Shown: in pieces, positions 11,223-21,883 of the stretch
Position numbering within the stretch: position 1 is the first letter of the stretch
Layout of the letters: each line of letters opens with the position of its first letter
DNA from: Closterium sp. NIES-65
Lineage: Eukaryota; Streptophyta; Zygnematophyceae; Desmidiales; Closteriaceae
Length of the DNA stretch: 64,000 bases
Assembly: GCA_948144175.1 (NCBI GenBank)
Contig: CANXME010001452.1
Coordinates: 310,001 to 374,000, forward strand
Direction: 5' to 3'
Position numbers and translations under genes: made by a program
The notes under the pieces: generated by a model
The model's input: only the letters and a program-made list of their open reading frames with translations
What the model was told of the DNA's origin: nothing
Databases searched by the model: none

Positions 11223-11826
11223 CTATGAATGTTATAAGTGAACTTCAAACTGATTTTTGTAAGGTCCTCTGTAGAGAGCCTAATAATTCTTGGTAAACTT
11301 CTTAAATGCATCTCCAGAACAACTTGGAGGTTCCTAAAACGGGAAATGGAATTATTTAAGTAGCATCCAATTATAATGAAATAAGCAAGGAACTAAGAAC
11401 CTTGATGTCTTGCACCTTAGTTTGGTGCACAGATGTGTTTGGGTTTTGTGGCCCTGGAAGAAATCTACTTGAAGATGACTCGCTGTCTCTTAGGAGATTA
11501 AATTAGAAGTTAGCCAAAGTTCTAGCTCGAAATGTCACTAGCAGCTAGATAGATCGTAGTCTATCAGTCCTCCTCAGATGAGCACTGATGAAATCTCATC
11601 CGATGGAACAAACAAGAAACCCTGGAAGTTGGTTGTCAAACGATTTCTCGTTTCTGCAGCCAATAATGTCCATTTCAAGATTCGCCACTTGTACAGCCTC
11701 AAGCAATCCCGTATTCCCTGCCACAATATTGACCCATCCAGACTGTTGGCGATATGTTTTGCCGTAACGTAGTGATTTCACCCAAATCTTGTGAGACCTA
11801 GAAGTCATTGGGACGAAATGTAAAAT
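11223..11826. other. Interval without recognised gene
   Basis: AT-rich, with no convincing coding frame, LTR or terminal repeat on either strand. Confidence 0.45.
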
Positions 11827-12030
11827 TTTGAAATTGTGTAACATTTTCAAAAATCGTGTAGTGTGAATAACGAAGATATTCGTACCGAAGCAAAATCTTT
11901 TGTCGAACCGCTACATCCCAATCTTTTCGGTACAAAAGATGTGGCGAATGTTATTTGGCCTCCCCCCCGCAGCGTCCAGTCGCTGTCGTGTCTTGGGGTG
12001 GAGCTGCTGGTTCTGGGGGTACTGGAGCTG
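11827..12030 (+). repeat. Dispersed repeat R1, copy 2
   Basis: Second copy of the repeat at 4411-4745. Here GTACCGAA and TTCGGTAC form an inverted pair about 50 bases apart. The stretch runs directly into the Gly/Ala-rich linker of element B (from about 11985), so R1 may be an upstream or insertion-derived part of a related element. Confidence 0.55.
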
Positions 12031-13796
12031 GAGGCAGTGGCACCCTGTCGCCTACACCGCGCATAGTACGTCTTGACCCGTGAGCAGCGTCTCGTCCGTT
12101 TAGAGAGGGAGGAGCGGGAGCGGTTTGAGAGGGCACGACAGTAGCAACAGTAGCACGAGCAGCAGGAGCAGCAGCAGCAGCAGCAGCAGTCTCAGTCGTA
12201 GCGTTAAGAGAGAGTAGAGGAGGAGTCATAGCCACAGCAGGAGAGAGCAGAGGAGGGTTCACGACTGAAGCAGCAAGTGCAGTTACAGCCGCAGCAGGAG
12301 AGGGTAGAGCAGGAGTCCCGCCCTCAGCAGCGGGTGTAGTTGCATTCGCAGCAGGAGAGAGTAGAGGAGTCACGGCCGCACCAGAAGAGGGTAGAGCAGG
12401 AGTCCCGCCCGCAGCAGCAGGTGCAGTTACAGACACAGCAGGAGAGGGTATAGGAGTCACGACCGAAACAGGAGAGGGCAGCGCAGGAGTCCTGGTCGCA
12501 GCAGTGGGTGCAGCTGCAGCCGCAGCAGGAGAGGGCAGAGGAGGAGCCGCAGGAGCAGCAGCAGGGGCAGGTACCGTTGCAGCAGACGCTAGAGAAGGCG
12601 GAGCAGCAGCGACTTCGACTGCACGACCTGCCTGACCTAGCACATGCACGCTTGGTTCGTGGTCCCATATTGTCCCCTCATGTTCCCCCCGTCCAGTCCC
12701 TTTCCTCGTCCCAATGGATTCGTCGTTCTCCCCTCAGTCGTGCTGTGTCTCCGGAGCCCCGTCGGTCTTGTTACCGTGCAAACGGTCCATTTCACCTTTT
12801 TATCTGCTCTCGTGTTCCATCTCCTCCAGTCCTTCCACAGCCTCCTGAGTCGTCCTTCACTCTGCTTCACGACCAGTTGTCCGACTACCTCCGTGCCTCC
12901 CGTCCCGTCGTCTCCCGTGTTCTGTTCGCGTTGGTCACTCGCCCGACTGCACCCTTGTTGTCTGTTTTGGCTCTTGTTACCACTGTCGCTGGCGTTGCCT
13001 TTTCCCACCGTCTTGACTAGCCGCTCACCTGGTGAGTGGCCCTGCTCGTTCTCCGTCCTCTGGGGGTGCTCCTGTCTTTTTCCTAGAGGTCCTGGAGGAT
13101 AGGCAGTTCGAGCTTGGTTTCCTTGTGGCCGTTGTTCCTCATCTCTGCGCCATGCTGCTTGCCCCTGAGGGAAATCCAGACGCCCTTGACATCCCGATCC
13201 CTCGCAATCACGCTGAGGCGGTCTCAGGACCCTGGGCTTTGTACTGGATAGAAGCTGAGGAGGCAGATATGGCATCTAATAGGTCCACACGCACCTACAT
13301 CGACGCCGTCCCACCACCTGGGACGAACGTTGTCAGTGGCATGTGGCTCTACAAGGTGAAGCGGCCACCTGGAGCACCACCGGTGTTCAAGGCGCGCCAT
13401 GTGGCGAGAGGCTTCAGTCAGCGAGAGGGGGTAGACTTCTTCCAAACCTTCGCTCCCACCCCGAAGATCACCACCCTTTGGGTGTTGCTGCATATTGCAG
13501 CAAAGCGCGACTACGAGTTGCACTCCTTTGACTTCTCTACCGCATTTCTTCAGGGGAACCTGCACGAGAAGATCTGGCTGCGTCGTCCGCCTGGCTTCAC
13601 TTGCACTTTCCCTCCTAAGACCCAGTGGCAGCTGCGTCGACCGGTCTACGGCCTGTGCCAGGATCCCCGCGAGTGGCACGACACGCTACGTATGACTCTT
13701 GCAGCACTTGACTTCTTTCCGTCGTGGCTCGACCCCGTTCTTTGTTCTGGTCTACGTTGACAACCTGTTCTTCGCCACTCCCGACCGACGCACACT
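11985..13796 (+). pseudogene. Element B: old copia linker and reverse transcriptase, split by element C
   Basis: A degenerate copia pol of a lineage more distant from the others. About 11985-12640 is Gly/Ala/Glu-coding simple sequence equivalent to the integrase-RT linker, with stops. About 12840-13020 resembles the PPESSLPAL...RAASPTVTR segment. From about 13090 RT is clear: VLEDRQ, PEGNPDALDIP, VVSGMWLYKVKRPPGAPP, FSQREGVDFFQTFAPTPK, LDFSTAFLQG-type and RRPVYGL. The frame breaks near 13740, and the RT is then interrupted at 13796 by element C. It resumes at 21010 as ASVKEELQRRDTCT. The insertion point lies between RRT-L codons, and the reading resumes cleanly once a single target copy is kept. 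Confidence 0.8.
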
Positions 13797-13926
13797 TGTC
13801 AAACATCATATGTTTGTGTAGTTCTAGGCTGTAGTGGGTCACACCACAGGGGGTACACCAGATTAGGGTTTCATACTTGTACTCTTGTTCCTGCTAGTCA
13901 CATCATTCCAGTTTCTTATCTTGACA
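13797..13926 (+). repeat. Element C 5' LTR
   Basis: 130 bp, TGTCAAAC to CTTGACA, identical to 20875-21004. It has imperfect terminal inverted repeats TGTCAA/TTGACA. Confidence 0.95.
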
Positions 13927-13944
13927 TGGTTTCAGAGTAGGTCG
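13927..13944 (+). other. Element C primer-binding site
   Basis: TGGTTTCAGAGTAGGTCG follows the LTR without a gap. It is a variant of the TGGTATCAGAGC site complementary to the 3' end of initiator Met-tRNA used by most copia elements. Confidence 0.85.
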
Positions 13945-14655
13945 TCCGTTAGGACTGTTTCTGTTAGGGCCCACCACTGACTACTTCTGCTACTGCCACT
14001 GCGCCCTCGTGCGCCTTCGCGCCCTCGTGCGCCTTCTTCTTGACGGTCGCCCCGCCCTCTAGCGGCCCCGTCGGCCCCTTACTGGCCCCGTCGCGCTAAG
14101 CCCGGCCCCCCGCTAGCCCGCCCGTCACCTCTCCCGGCCCCCCGCTAGCCCGCCCGTCACCTCGCGCGACCCCCACTAGGAGCCCCGCCACTTCGCGCGG
14201 CCCCCGCTAGCGACCCCCGTAGCCCCGCCCCGGTCCCGGCTAAGCCCCGCCACAGCCCCTCCCACAGCCGCGACGTCCCCTCCCCGCTTAGCCACCACCG
14301 CGACGGCCCCCGCTACCCCCCCCGCTAGCCACCCGCGACGCCCGCAGCGGCGCGCACCCCCCGTAGAACCGCGCACCGCCGCGGCCGCCCGACCCGATCC
14401 GAGCCGCGCAGTCCGAACCGAGCCGCGCAGCCCGATCCGAGCCGCGCAACCCGAGCTGACCGCCCGAACCGAGCCGCCCAGCCCAAACCGAGCCGCGCCG
14501 CCCGAACCGAACCGCGCAGCCCGACCCGAGCCGAGCCTACCGTTGTTTTTAGGGTTTCAGCTCCTACTGCTACTACTACTACTACTGCCACTACTGCCAC
14601 TACTGCTACTGCTACTACTGCTTGTGCTACTACTGCCACTACTGCCACTACAGCT
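13945..14655 (+). repeat. Element C GC-rich leader
   Basis: About 700 bases of near-repetitive C/G-rich sequence (GGCCCCCGCTAGC, then GAGCCGCGCAGCCCGA-type units), ending in a CTACTACTGC trinucleotide-like run just before the gag ATG. No coding frame resembles a protein. It occupies the 5' untranslated leader of the element. Confidence 0.75.
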
Positions 14656-17600
14656 ATGGCTAGCCCTACAGTTCTCTCGTTCGATGCTGAGGGCCGCCCG
14701 ATTAAGTTTGAGATTTGGCTTGACGATCTGCACCTGTTCCTTCAACTTACTGCCAGGGAGGATGTCTCGCTGTACGATCATGCCCTAGGCAAAGATGCTG
14801 CCCCTGCTACTGATGCTGACGCCACTACCCGCTCCCAGTGGCAGACTCGTAATGCCCACGCTCGCTTCGCTATTCGCAACTCCCTGCCTGTAGATGAGCG
14901 CGAGCACTTCGGCCAGCACAAGACTGCCCAGGCACTGTACACTGCTGTAGTTGCGCGCTACTCCTCCCCAGCATCTGCTGCACTAGGCCGTCTCTCGCTT
15001 CCCTACCTGTTCCCTGACCTGTCCGCCTTCCAGACAGTTGCTGACCTCATCACGCACCTCCGCACTAGTGAGGCCCGCTTCCGTGCCGCTATGCCTGCTG
15101 AGTTTCTTGCCTCCAACCCTCCCCCGCTCTGGCTCACTCTCTACCACCTATTTACCCGCCTCTCTGACACTCTGCGTACAGTCAAGGACAGCTTCCTAGC
15201 CCGCTGCCCCACTGAGCTCACCATTGCCACCCTCGAGAAGGAACTGCTTGCAGCTGAGAAGAGTATTGTAGCTGTAGGTGCCTCTCGTGGCGACCCCCGC
15301 ACCCCTTTCTTCGAGGGGTGTTCCCCCTCCCCCCTGCTCCCCTCTGTCGCCTCTGCTGCTGCTGTCGACCTCCTTGGTGCTGAGCAGGTCGGCTCTGCGT
15401 CCGCTCCCAGCGGGCGCCGCAGCAGCAAGGGCAGGGGAGGCAAGGGCGGTGGGGGTGACGGCGGGGGAGGCAGTGGTGGGGGTGGTGGCGGCGGTGGGGG
15501 CGGTGGCGGGGCTGGAGGGGCTAGTGGCAGCGGTGGGGGTGGTGGAGGCAGCGGCGGCGGCGGTGGCCGGGGTGGGGGCGGTGGTGGTGGCGGCGGTGGA
15601 CGTGGCGGCGGCAGGGGCGGTGGTGGTCGTGGTGGCGGCGGCGGTGGTGGTCGTGGAGGATCTGGCACTGGCCAGAGCACGCAGCACCCTCAGTCGTCCC
15701 AGGAGCTTCGTGAGTGGTACTTGCAGCACGGGGGTGGGGGGGGTAGCCTTAGCTGCACGTACGTCATCCGCACTGGTCGCCGCAAGGGACAGACGTGTGG
15801 GAGGGTGCACACTGCGCAGCGCTGCTTCTCTCGCCTAGATGACGCTTGGCGTGCTTAGTTTCCTGACGCTCCTGAGCTCCCTCAGTGGGCTGATCTCCTC
15901 AAGAAGGATATCGATATCTATGCTCTTGATTTTGATGTTATTCTCAAAGCCATGTATGCATTGACTATTAGTGGAGAGGAGGACCAGTACCTGTGTGTTC
16001 CACCTGACCCAGGCATCCGCACGAGTGAGGCTGCCGCCCTAGGTGCCTGCGTGTCTGCTGCCCCAGGTGCTGGTGATGCTGCTGCTCTAGGTGCTCGTGT
16101 GTCCGCCCCCCCAGGTACTACTGAGTCCACCGAGGCACTGCACACTTTCACTCTAGACTCAGGCGCTTCGCGCTGTTTCTTTCGTGACCGCACTGCTCTT
16201 GAGCCCCTTGCTCGTCCAGTCGCCGTCTCCCTCGCTGACCCCTCTGGGGGTCCGGTCATTGCGACCTCCTCCACTATCCTTCCTTGTCCTGCTGTCCCGT
16301 CGGGCACACTATCAGGTCTCCACCTCCCCTCGTTCTCTACGAACTTGGTGGCGGGTTGTGCGCTTCAGGATGGGGGTGTTCACCAGTTCACCCCTGCCTA
16401 CGAGCGCGTGACACACTGCACGTGTGCTCGGACGGGCCGTCACCTGGCTACCTTCACTCGGCAACCGAGGTCTGACCTGTACACACTGACCACTGAGTCC
16501 CCTCAGGTAGCGGCCTCTGCGTCTGCGTCAGGTCAGCTGTCAGCCCCCTGCTCGTGTCGCTCTCTGGCGCACAAGACAGTCCTCTGGCACCATCGACTTG
16601 GTCACCCGTCAGTGCAGCGCCTTCGGGGCATGCACGCCCGGTACCTTGTCTCTGGTCTTCCTCGGGTACTCCCTCCCCTCCCACCCTCCCTTGCTCCTCC
16701 TTGTCTTCCCTGTGTCGAGGGGCGACAGCGCGCTGCCCCTCACTCCTCCTCGTTCCCCCCGACGACTGCTCCTTTGCAGACGCTCCACATGGATGTGTGG
16801 GGCCCAGCCCGCGTCCGTGGTCAGGGCCAAGAGAGGTACTTCTTGATCGTCGTTGACGACTACTCACGCTACACCACGGTCTTCCCCTTGCGCACCAAGG
16901 GTGAAGTCCCTGATGTTCTGATCCCTTGGATCAGCAGAGCACGTCTTCAGCTGCGAGAGCGTTTTTGCTCGGAGTTTCCTGTCCTGCGCTTGCACTCTGA
17001 CAGAGGTGGTGAGTTCTCCTCCGACCTCTTGGCAGCCTACTGTGCCGAGCACGGCATTCGCCAGTCGTTCACGCTTCCGGCCTCTCCACAGCAGAATGGG
17101 GTTGCTGAGCGCCGCATTGGCTTGGTCATGGAGGTCGCTCGTACCTCCTTAGTCCACGCGGCTGCCCCCCACTTTCTGTGGCCGTTTGCGGTCCGGTACG
17201 CTGCGCATCAGCTCAACCTCTGGCCCCGTGTCTCCGCTCCGGAGACCTCGCCCACACTGCTGTGGACGGGGGAGGTTGGCGATGCGTCACGCTTCCGTGT
17301 CTGGGGATCCCGAGCTTTTGTTCGCGACACGTCTGCGGACAAGCTCTCCTCCCGCACTGCTCCGTGTGTCTTTCTTGGCTTTGTCCCGGATGCGTCTGGC
17401 TGGCAGTTTTACCACCCCGCCTCGCACCGCGTCTTCCCCTCTCAGGACGTCACTTTTGACCAATCCGTGCCCTTCTACCGCCTCTTCCCCTACCGCACTG
17501 CCCTGCTCCCTCCCCCGCCTCTCTTCCTCGCGCCAGGTGCTGCACTGGTAGACCCCCTCCCCCCTCAGGGTGCCGCTCCCTCAGGTGTCTCCCAGGTAGA

Positions 17601-20600
17601 CCCCGTTGAGCCTGCCGAGGTAGCTGTCGACTCGCGTCCTGCTAGGGGTGCTGAGCCTGAGCGTGCGGAGCCTGAGCGTGCGGAGCCTGGGGGTGCTGAG
17701 TCTGGGGGTGCTGAGCCTGGAGTTGCTGAGTCTGGGGGTGCTGAGCCTGGAGTTGCTGAGTCTGGGGGTGCTGAGCCTGGAGTTGCTGGGTCTGGGGGTG
17801 CTGCAGCTGACAGTGAGGCGCCTGGAGGAGCTCCCTCTTCGCAGCAGCTGCGTGAGTGGTACTCGCGGTACTGCAGCCTCCGGCGGGGTGCTTCTCGGGC
17901 TCGTGGTGCAGCTGGAGTTGGTCCTCGTGTTTCCCCGCCGCGGCGGGAGCCACCCTCTTCCCCCCAGCTCCGGGAGTGGTACGCTCGGCACATCAGTCTC
18001 CAGAGTGGAGCTGCTGGTGCTGGGGTCCCCGGAGTTGACTCTTCTACTGGTGCTGCGGACCCGGGCGTAGGAGCTGCTCCTGGTGCTGCGGACCCTGACG
18101 CTGCTGGTGCTACTGGAGGTACTGCTGGTGCTGTGGACCCGGGTGCTGGAGGTGCTGCTGCTGCTGGCGGTGCTGCTGGTGCTGCTGGAGGTGCTGCTGG
18201 TGCTGAGGACCCGGGTGCTGGAGGTGCTGCTTCTGCTGGCGGTGCTGCTGGTGCTGCTGGAGGTGCTGCTAGTATTGAGGACCCGGGAGTTGGAGGTGCT
18301 GCTGGTGCTGAGGACCCTGCAGCTGGAGTCTCTGCTGGTTCGGGAGTTGCTGCACGCCCATGGCCGTACTTCGTTCCACTCCTTCAGCAGGTTCTTGGTC
18401 AGCCTCCTCCACCTTGTCCTCCTCTCGCCTTAGAGTGTCCGCCGTCTGTCCAGTCACAGCCACAGTTACCGCCTGCCTCTCCTCTTCCTGTGCCTACTCC
18501 TTACACTGGTCCGACTGGAGGTCTTGCTGAGCGACGTGAGCCTGCGTCACGTCCTGTGTCACCTGCGTCTTGTCGAGCGTCGCCTGTTCGTGCTGCTACC
18601 ACTGGTCGTCGTGTCCAGCGTCAGCGTCCTCCTGCTGTCCCAGGCACTCACCAGATGGCGCTTCGTCAGTCCACTTCTCCACAGCGTGTCTCTCTCCCGT
18701 CGCCTCCTGCGTCCTCTCTTCCTGCTCTTGCTGACCCGGAGTCAGACTCTCTGCGCGCTGCCAGTCCTACTATCACACGTCTCCTAGCTACGGTTGTCAC
18801 TGACCCTTCCTTTGAGTCCTCTGCTGCGTCTGCCTTAGTTGCTGAGCTTGTCGACTTTGCAGCTGCGTGTCGTCTAGACTACGCTGCGAGTCTTGTCGCT
18901 GAGTCTGAGTCTGTCTGTCCTCCGTCCGTCGGGGGTGAGTGTGCCCTTGGCACTGACGTCCTGGAGGACAGGCAGGAGGAGTTTGGTTGCCTTGCCGCTG
19001 CTTTGCCCCATCTCGTGTCCATGCTTGTTGCCCCTGAGGGAGACCCGGATGCACCAGACATCCCGACCCCACGCTCTTACGCAGAGGCGATGGCCGGTCC
19101 CTACTCCTCTCAGTGGCAGATAGCCATGGACGCAGAGATGGCTTCCTAGAAGTCCACACGCACCTACGTCGACGAGGTTCCCCCACCTGGGGCGAACATC
19201 GTCAGTGGCATGTGGATTTTCAGAGTGAAGCGGCCGCCGGGTTCTCCGCCTGTCTTCAAGGCGCGTTACGTGGCTCGTGGCTTCAGTCAGCGAGAGGGAG
19301 TTGACTTCTTCCAGACCTTCTCCCCGACCCCGAAGATGACCACTCTTCGGGTTCTGCTGCACGTCGCCGCTCAGCGTGACTACGAGCTCCACTCTCTTGA
19401 CTTCAGCACAGCCTTCTTGCAGGGCAGCCTGCACGAGGAGATCTGGCTGCGCCGCCCTCCTGGCTTCACTGGGTCGTTTCCTCCTGGTACCCAGTGGAGC
19501 CTCCGGCGGCCAGTCTACGGTCTCCGCCAGGCGCCGCGTAAGTGGCACGACACACTGAGGACTACACTGGCGGCTCTTGGGTTCGCTCCTTCTACTGCTG
19601 ACCCGTCGCTGTTTCTACGCACCGACACCTCACTGCCGCCGTTCTACATCCTCGTGTACGTCGACGACTTGGTCTTTGCCACTGCTGACACAGCTGGTCT
19701 CGCTCACGTGAAGTCCGAGCTGCAGAAGAGACACACGTGCACAGACCTGGGTGAACTGACAAGCTATCTTGGCTTACGGATCACCCGGGACAGAGCACGG
19801 CGCACCATCACCTTGACTCAGTCACACATGGTGCAGCAGGTCCTTCAGCGCTTCGGCTTCACGTACTCCTCGCCTCAGTCCACTCCTCTGCCTACGGGAC
19901 ACTCGCTCTCAGCTCTGCCTTCGGATGAGTCCGTAGAGCCGAGTGGTCCGTATCCAGAGCTTGTGGGCTGCCTCATGTACCTGATGACTTGCACTCGACC
20001 TGACCTCGCATACCCTCTCAGCATCTTAGCACGCTATGTCGCTCCCGGCCGTCACCGGAAGGAGCACATGGATGCAGCTAAGAGGGTGTTGCGCTACTTG
20101 TGCAGTACGTCGGGCATGGGGCTAGTGCTTGGAGGGCGAGACCGGCCTGTTCTCACTGGGCACTCAGACGCTTCTTGGGCAGACGACCAGGCTACTCAGC
20201 GGTCGTCTCAGGGTTACACCTTCAGTCTTGGCTCTGGCTCTGTCTCTTGGCGTTCTACTCGTTCTTCTTCTGTTCTCAGCTCCAGCTGTGAGGCTGAGAT
20301 CTACGCCACGGCCATGGCTGCCCAGGAGCTTCGCTGGCTCACCTACCTGCTGACTGACCTTGGAGAGCAGCCTCGTTCTCCTCCAGTGCTGTACGTCGAC
20401 AACAAGGCAACCATAGCCTTGTGTCAGGAGTACAGACTGGAGCACAGAACAAAGCACATTGCTCTGCGTTACTTTCTAGCTCGAGAGCTACAGCAGCGTG
20501 GTCAGCTTCTTCTGCGTTACGTGGCCACTGAGGCCAACACTGCTGATGTGTTCACCAAGGCGCTTCCGCCTGTTGACCATCAGCGTTTTTGCACTCTTCT

Positions 20601-20640
20601 AGGCCTTGTGCCGACTGTTCCTCACTTGCTTACTTCTTGA
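14656..20640 (+). pseudogene. Element C gag-pol, one frame with two TAG stops
   Basis: One frame of 1995 codons from ATG 14656 to TGA 20638-20640, interrupted only by TAG at 15856-15858 and 19147-19149. Gag starts MASPTVLSFDAEGRPIKFE, followed by a poly-Gly stretch (about residues 260-340) and a Cys/His motif CTYVIRT...CGRVHTAQRCF. The protease DSGAS is near residue 500. Integrase follows: WHHRLGHPS, then HMDVWGPAR, HSDRGGEF and NGVAERRIG (D, D, E). The linker is repetitive (GGAESGGAEPGVAE-type units). RT has YVDDLVF near residue 1668, and RNase H has SCEAEIYATAM and LYVDNKAT. The second TAG replaces the Trp of MASW in H, and the first a Gln. Apart from these it looks complete. Confidence 0.93.
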
Positions 20641-20874
20641 CTTTGCCTGTACTGTGATCATTATATATATATACCTGTATGTTTGCCCTTGCTAGGTTGT
20701 GATCTTTGTACCTCTTGCTCTATTATAAAACTCTATGTGAACAGGTCTTGTGACCACTTGCTTGTGCTCGGAATTTGTGTGGAATCCTCGAGATCCACCC
20801 TGAGCTTGTTTGCCTTGCTTTGCCTTGACTGGTCTTGTGACCCCTAGGTCTCCCCCACTTTGCCTATGGGGGTG
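20641..20874 (+). other. Element C 3' untranslated block and polypurine tract
   Basis: Non-coding, with the conserved TTGTGCTCGGAAT, GATCCACCCTGAGCTTG and GGTCTTGTGACCCC segments also found in the other elements. It ends with CCTATGGGGGTG directly before the 3' LTR. Confidence 0.8.
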
Positions 20875-21004
20875 TGTCAAACATCATATGTTTGTGTAGT
20901 TCTAGGCTGTAGTGGGTCACACCACAGGGGGTACACCAGATTAGGGTTTCATACTTGTACTCTTGTTCCTGCTAGTCACATCATTCCAGTTTCTTATCTT
21001 GACA
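20875..21004 (+). repeat. Element C 3' LTR
   Basis: 130 bp, identical to the 5' LTR and followed by the ACACT target duplication. Confidence 0.95.
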
Positions 21005-21049
21005 ACACTGGCCTCCGTGAAGGAGGAACTGCAGAGGAGAGACACTTGC
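21005..21049 (+). pseudogene. Element B reverse transcriptase, continuation
   Basis: After the second ACACT the frame reads ASVKEELQRRDTCT, the RT segment that elements C and H show as HVKSELQKRHTCT. It ends abruptly at the start of the GC-rich repeat tract. Confidence 0.8.
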
Positions 21050-21624
21050 ACGCGGGGCAGCAGGGCGCGGGCAGCGACGCACGGAGCAGCAGCACGTGGA
21101 GCAGCGGCGCACGGGGCAGCGGGGCGCGGTGCAGCAGCGCGCAGGGCAGTGGGGCGCGGGGCAGCAGCTCGCAGGGCAGCGGGGCGCGGGGCAGCAGCTC
21201 GCAGGGCAGCGGTGCGCGGGTTAGCGGGGCGCGCAGGGCAGCGGCGCGCGGGGCAGCAGTGCGCGGGGCAGCGACGCACGGAGCAGCAGCACGTGGGGCA
21301 GCGGCGCACGGGGCAGCGGGGCGCGGGGCAGCAGCGCGCAGGGCAGCGGGGCGCGGGGCAGCAGCTCGCGGGGCAGCGGGGCGCGCGGGGCAGCAGCGCA
21401 CGGGGCAGCGGGGCAGCAGCGCGAGGAGCAACAGCGCGCGGGGCAGTGGGGCGCGCGGGGCAGCAGCTCGCGGGGTAGCGGCGAGCGGGGCAGCAGCGCG
21501 CAGTGCAGCAAGTGCGGGGCAGCGAAGCTCACGCGGGGCAGGGCAGAGCCTGCAGGGCAGGGCAGCGTGGTGGCGTGGGGCAGTACAGCGACAGTAGCTG
21601 TGATGGGCGGTAGACACTGACCTA
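21050..21624 (-). repeat. Element D GC-rich leader (GGGGCAGC minisatellite)
   Basis: About 570 bases of irregular GGGGCAGCGGGGCGCG-type units. Position relative to the primer site and LTR at 21625-21767 suggests it is the 5' leader of a minus-strand copia element whose body is missing. Long frames here translate to low-complexity Arg/Gly/Ala and are not genes. Confidence 0.6.
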
Positions 21625-21767
21625 ACCTACTCGATACCATTTTTAAGTGTGAAGCAGCGGAATGAATTGACTAGGATGAGTTTGGACACAAATATGCAAC
21701 CATAACAGGGTTGCTCTCTCTAGTGAGTACCCCACTATAGCCTAGACCATAGTCATAACATTTGACA
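21625..21767 (-). repeat. Element D 5' LTR and primer site (minus strand)
   Basis: On the minus strand TGTCAAATG starts at 21767, followed by GGCTATAGTGGGGTACTC, the motif shared by all copia LTRs here. TGGTATCGAGTAGG (21626-21639) is the initiator-Met-type primer site. The LTR lacks a clear CA end and no partner LTR was found, so the element is truncated. Confidence 0.7.
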
Positions 21768-21883
21768 ACAACCGCCAGGGAGTTCCTCATGGATCCCATC
21801 CAAACTTCAACTATACTGTACATGGAATTTCTTAATAGCATAACAACAGCCGAGTCAGCTGCGGTGCTCGCTTCCAGTGAGCA

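Larger units (their letters stand above)
13797..21004 (+). mobile_element. Element C: complete Ty1/copia retrotransposon
   Basis: A 7208-bp element bounded by two identical 130-bp LTRs and flanked by the 5-bp direct repeat ACACT (13792-13796 and 21005-21009). Order: LTR, primer site, GC-rich leader, gag-pol, conserved 3' block, polypurine tract, LTR. It is inserted in the RT of element B. Identical LTRs imply a recent insertion, or recent conversion between the LTRs. Confidence 0.96.
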
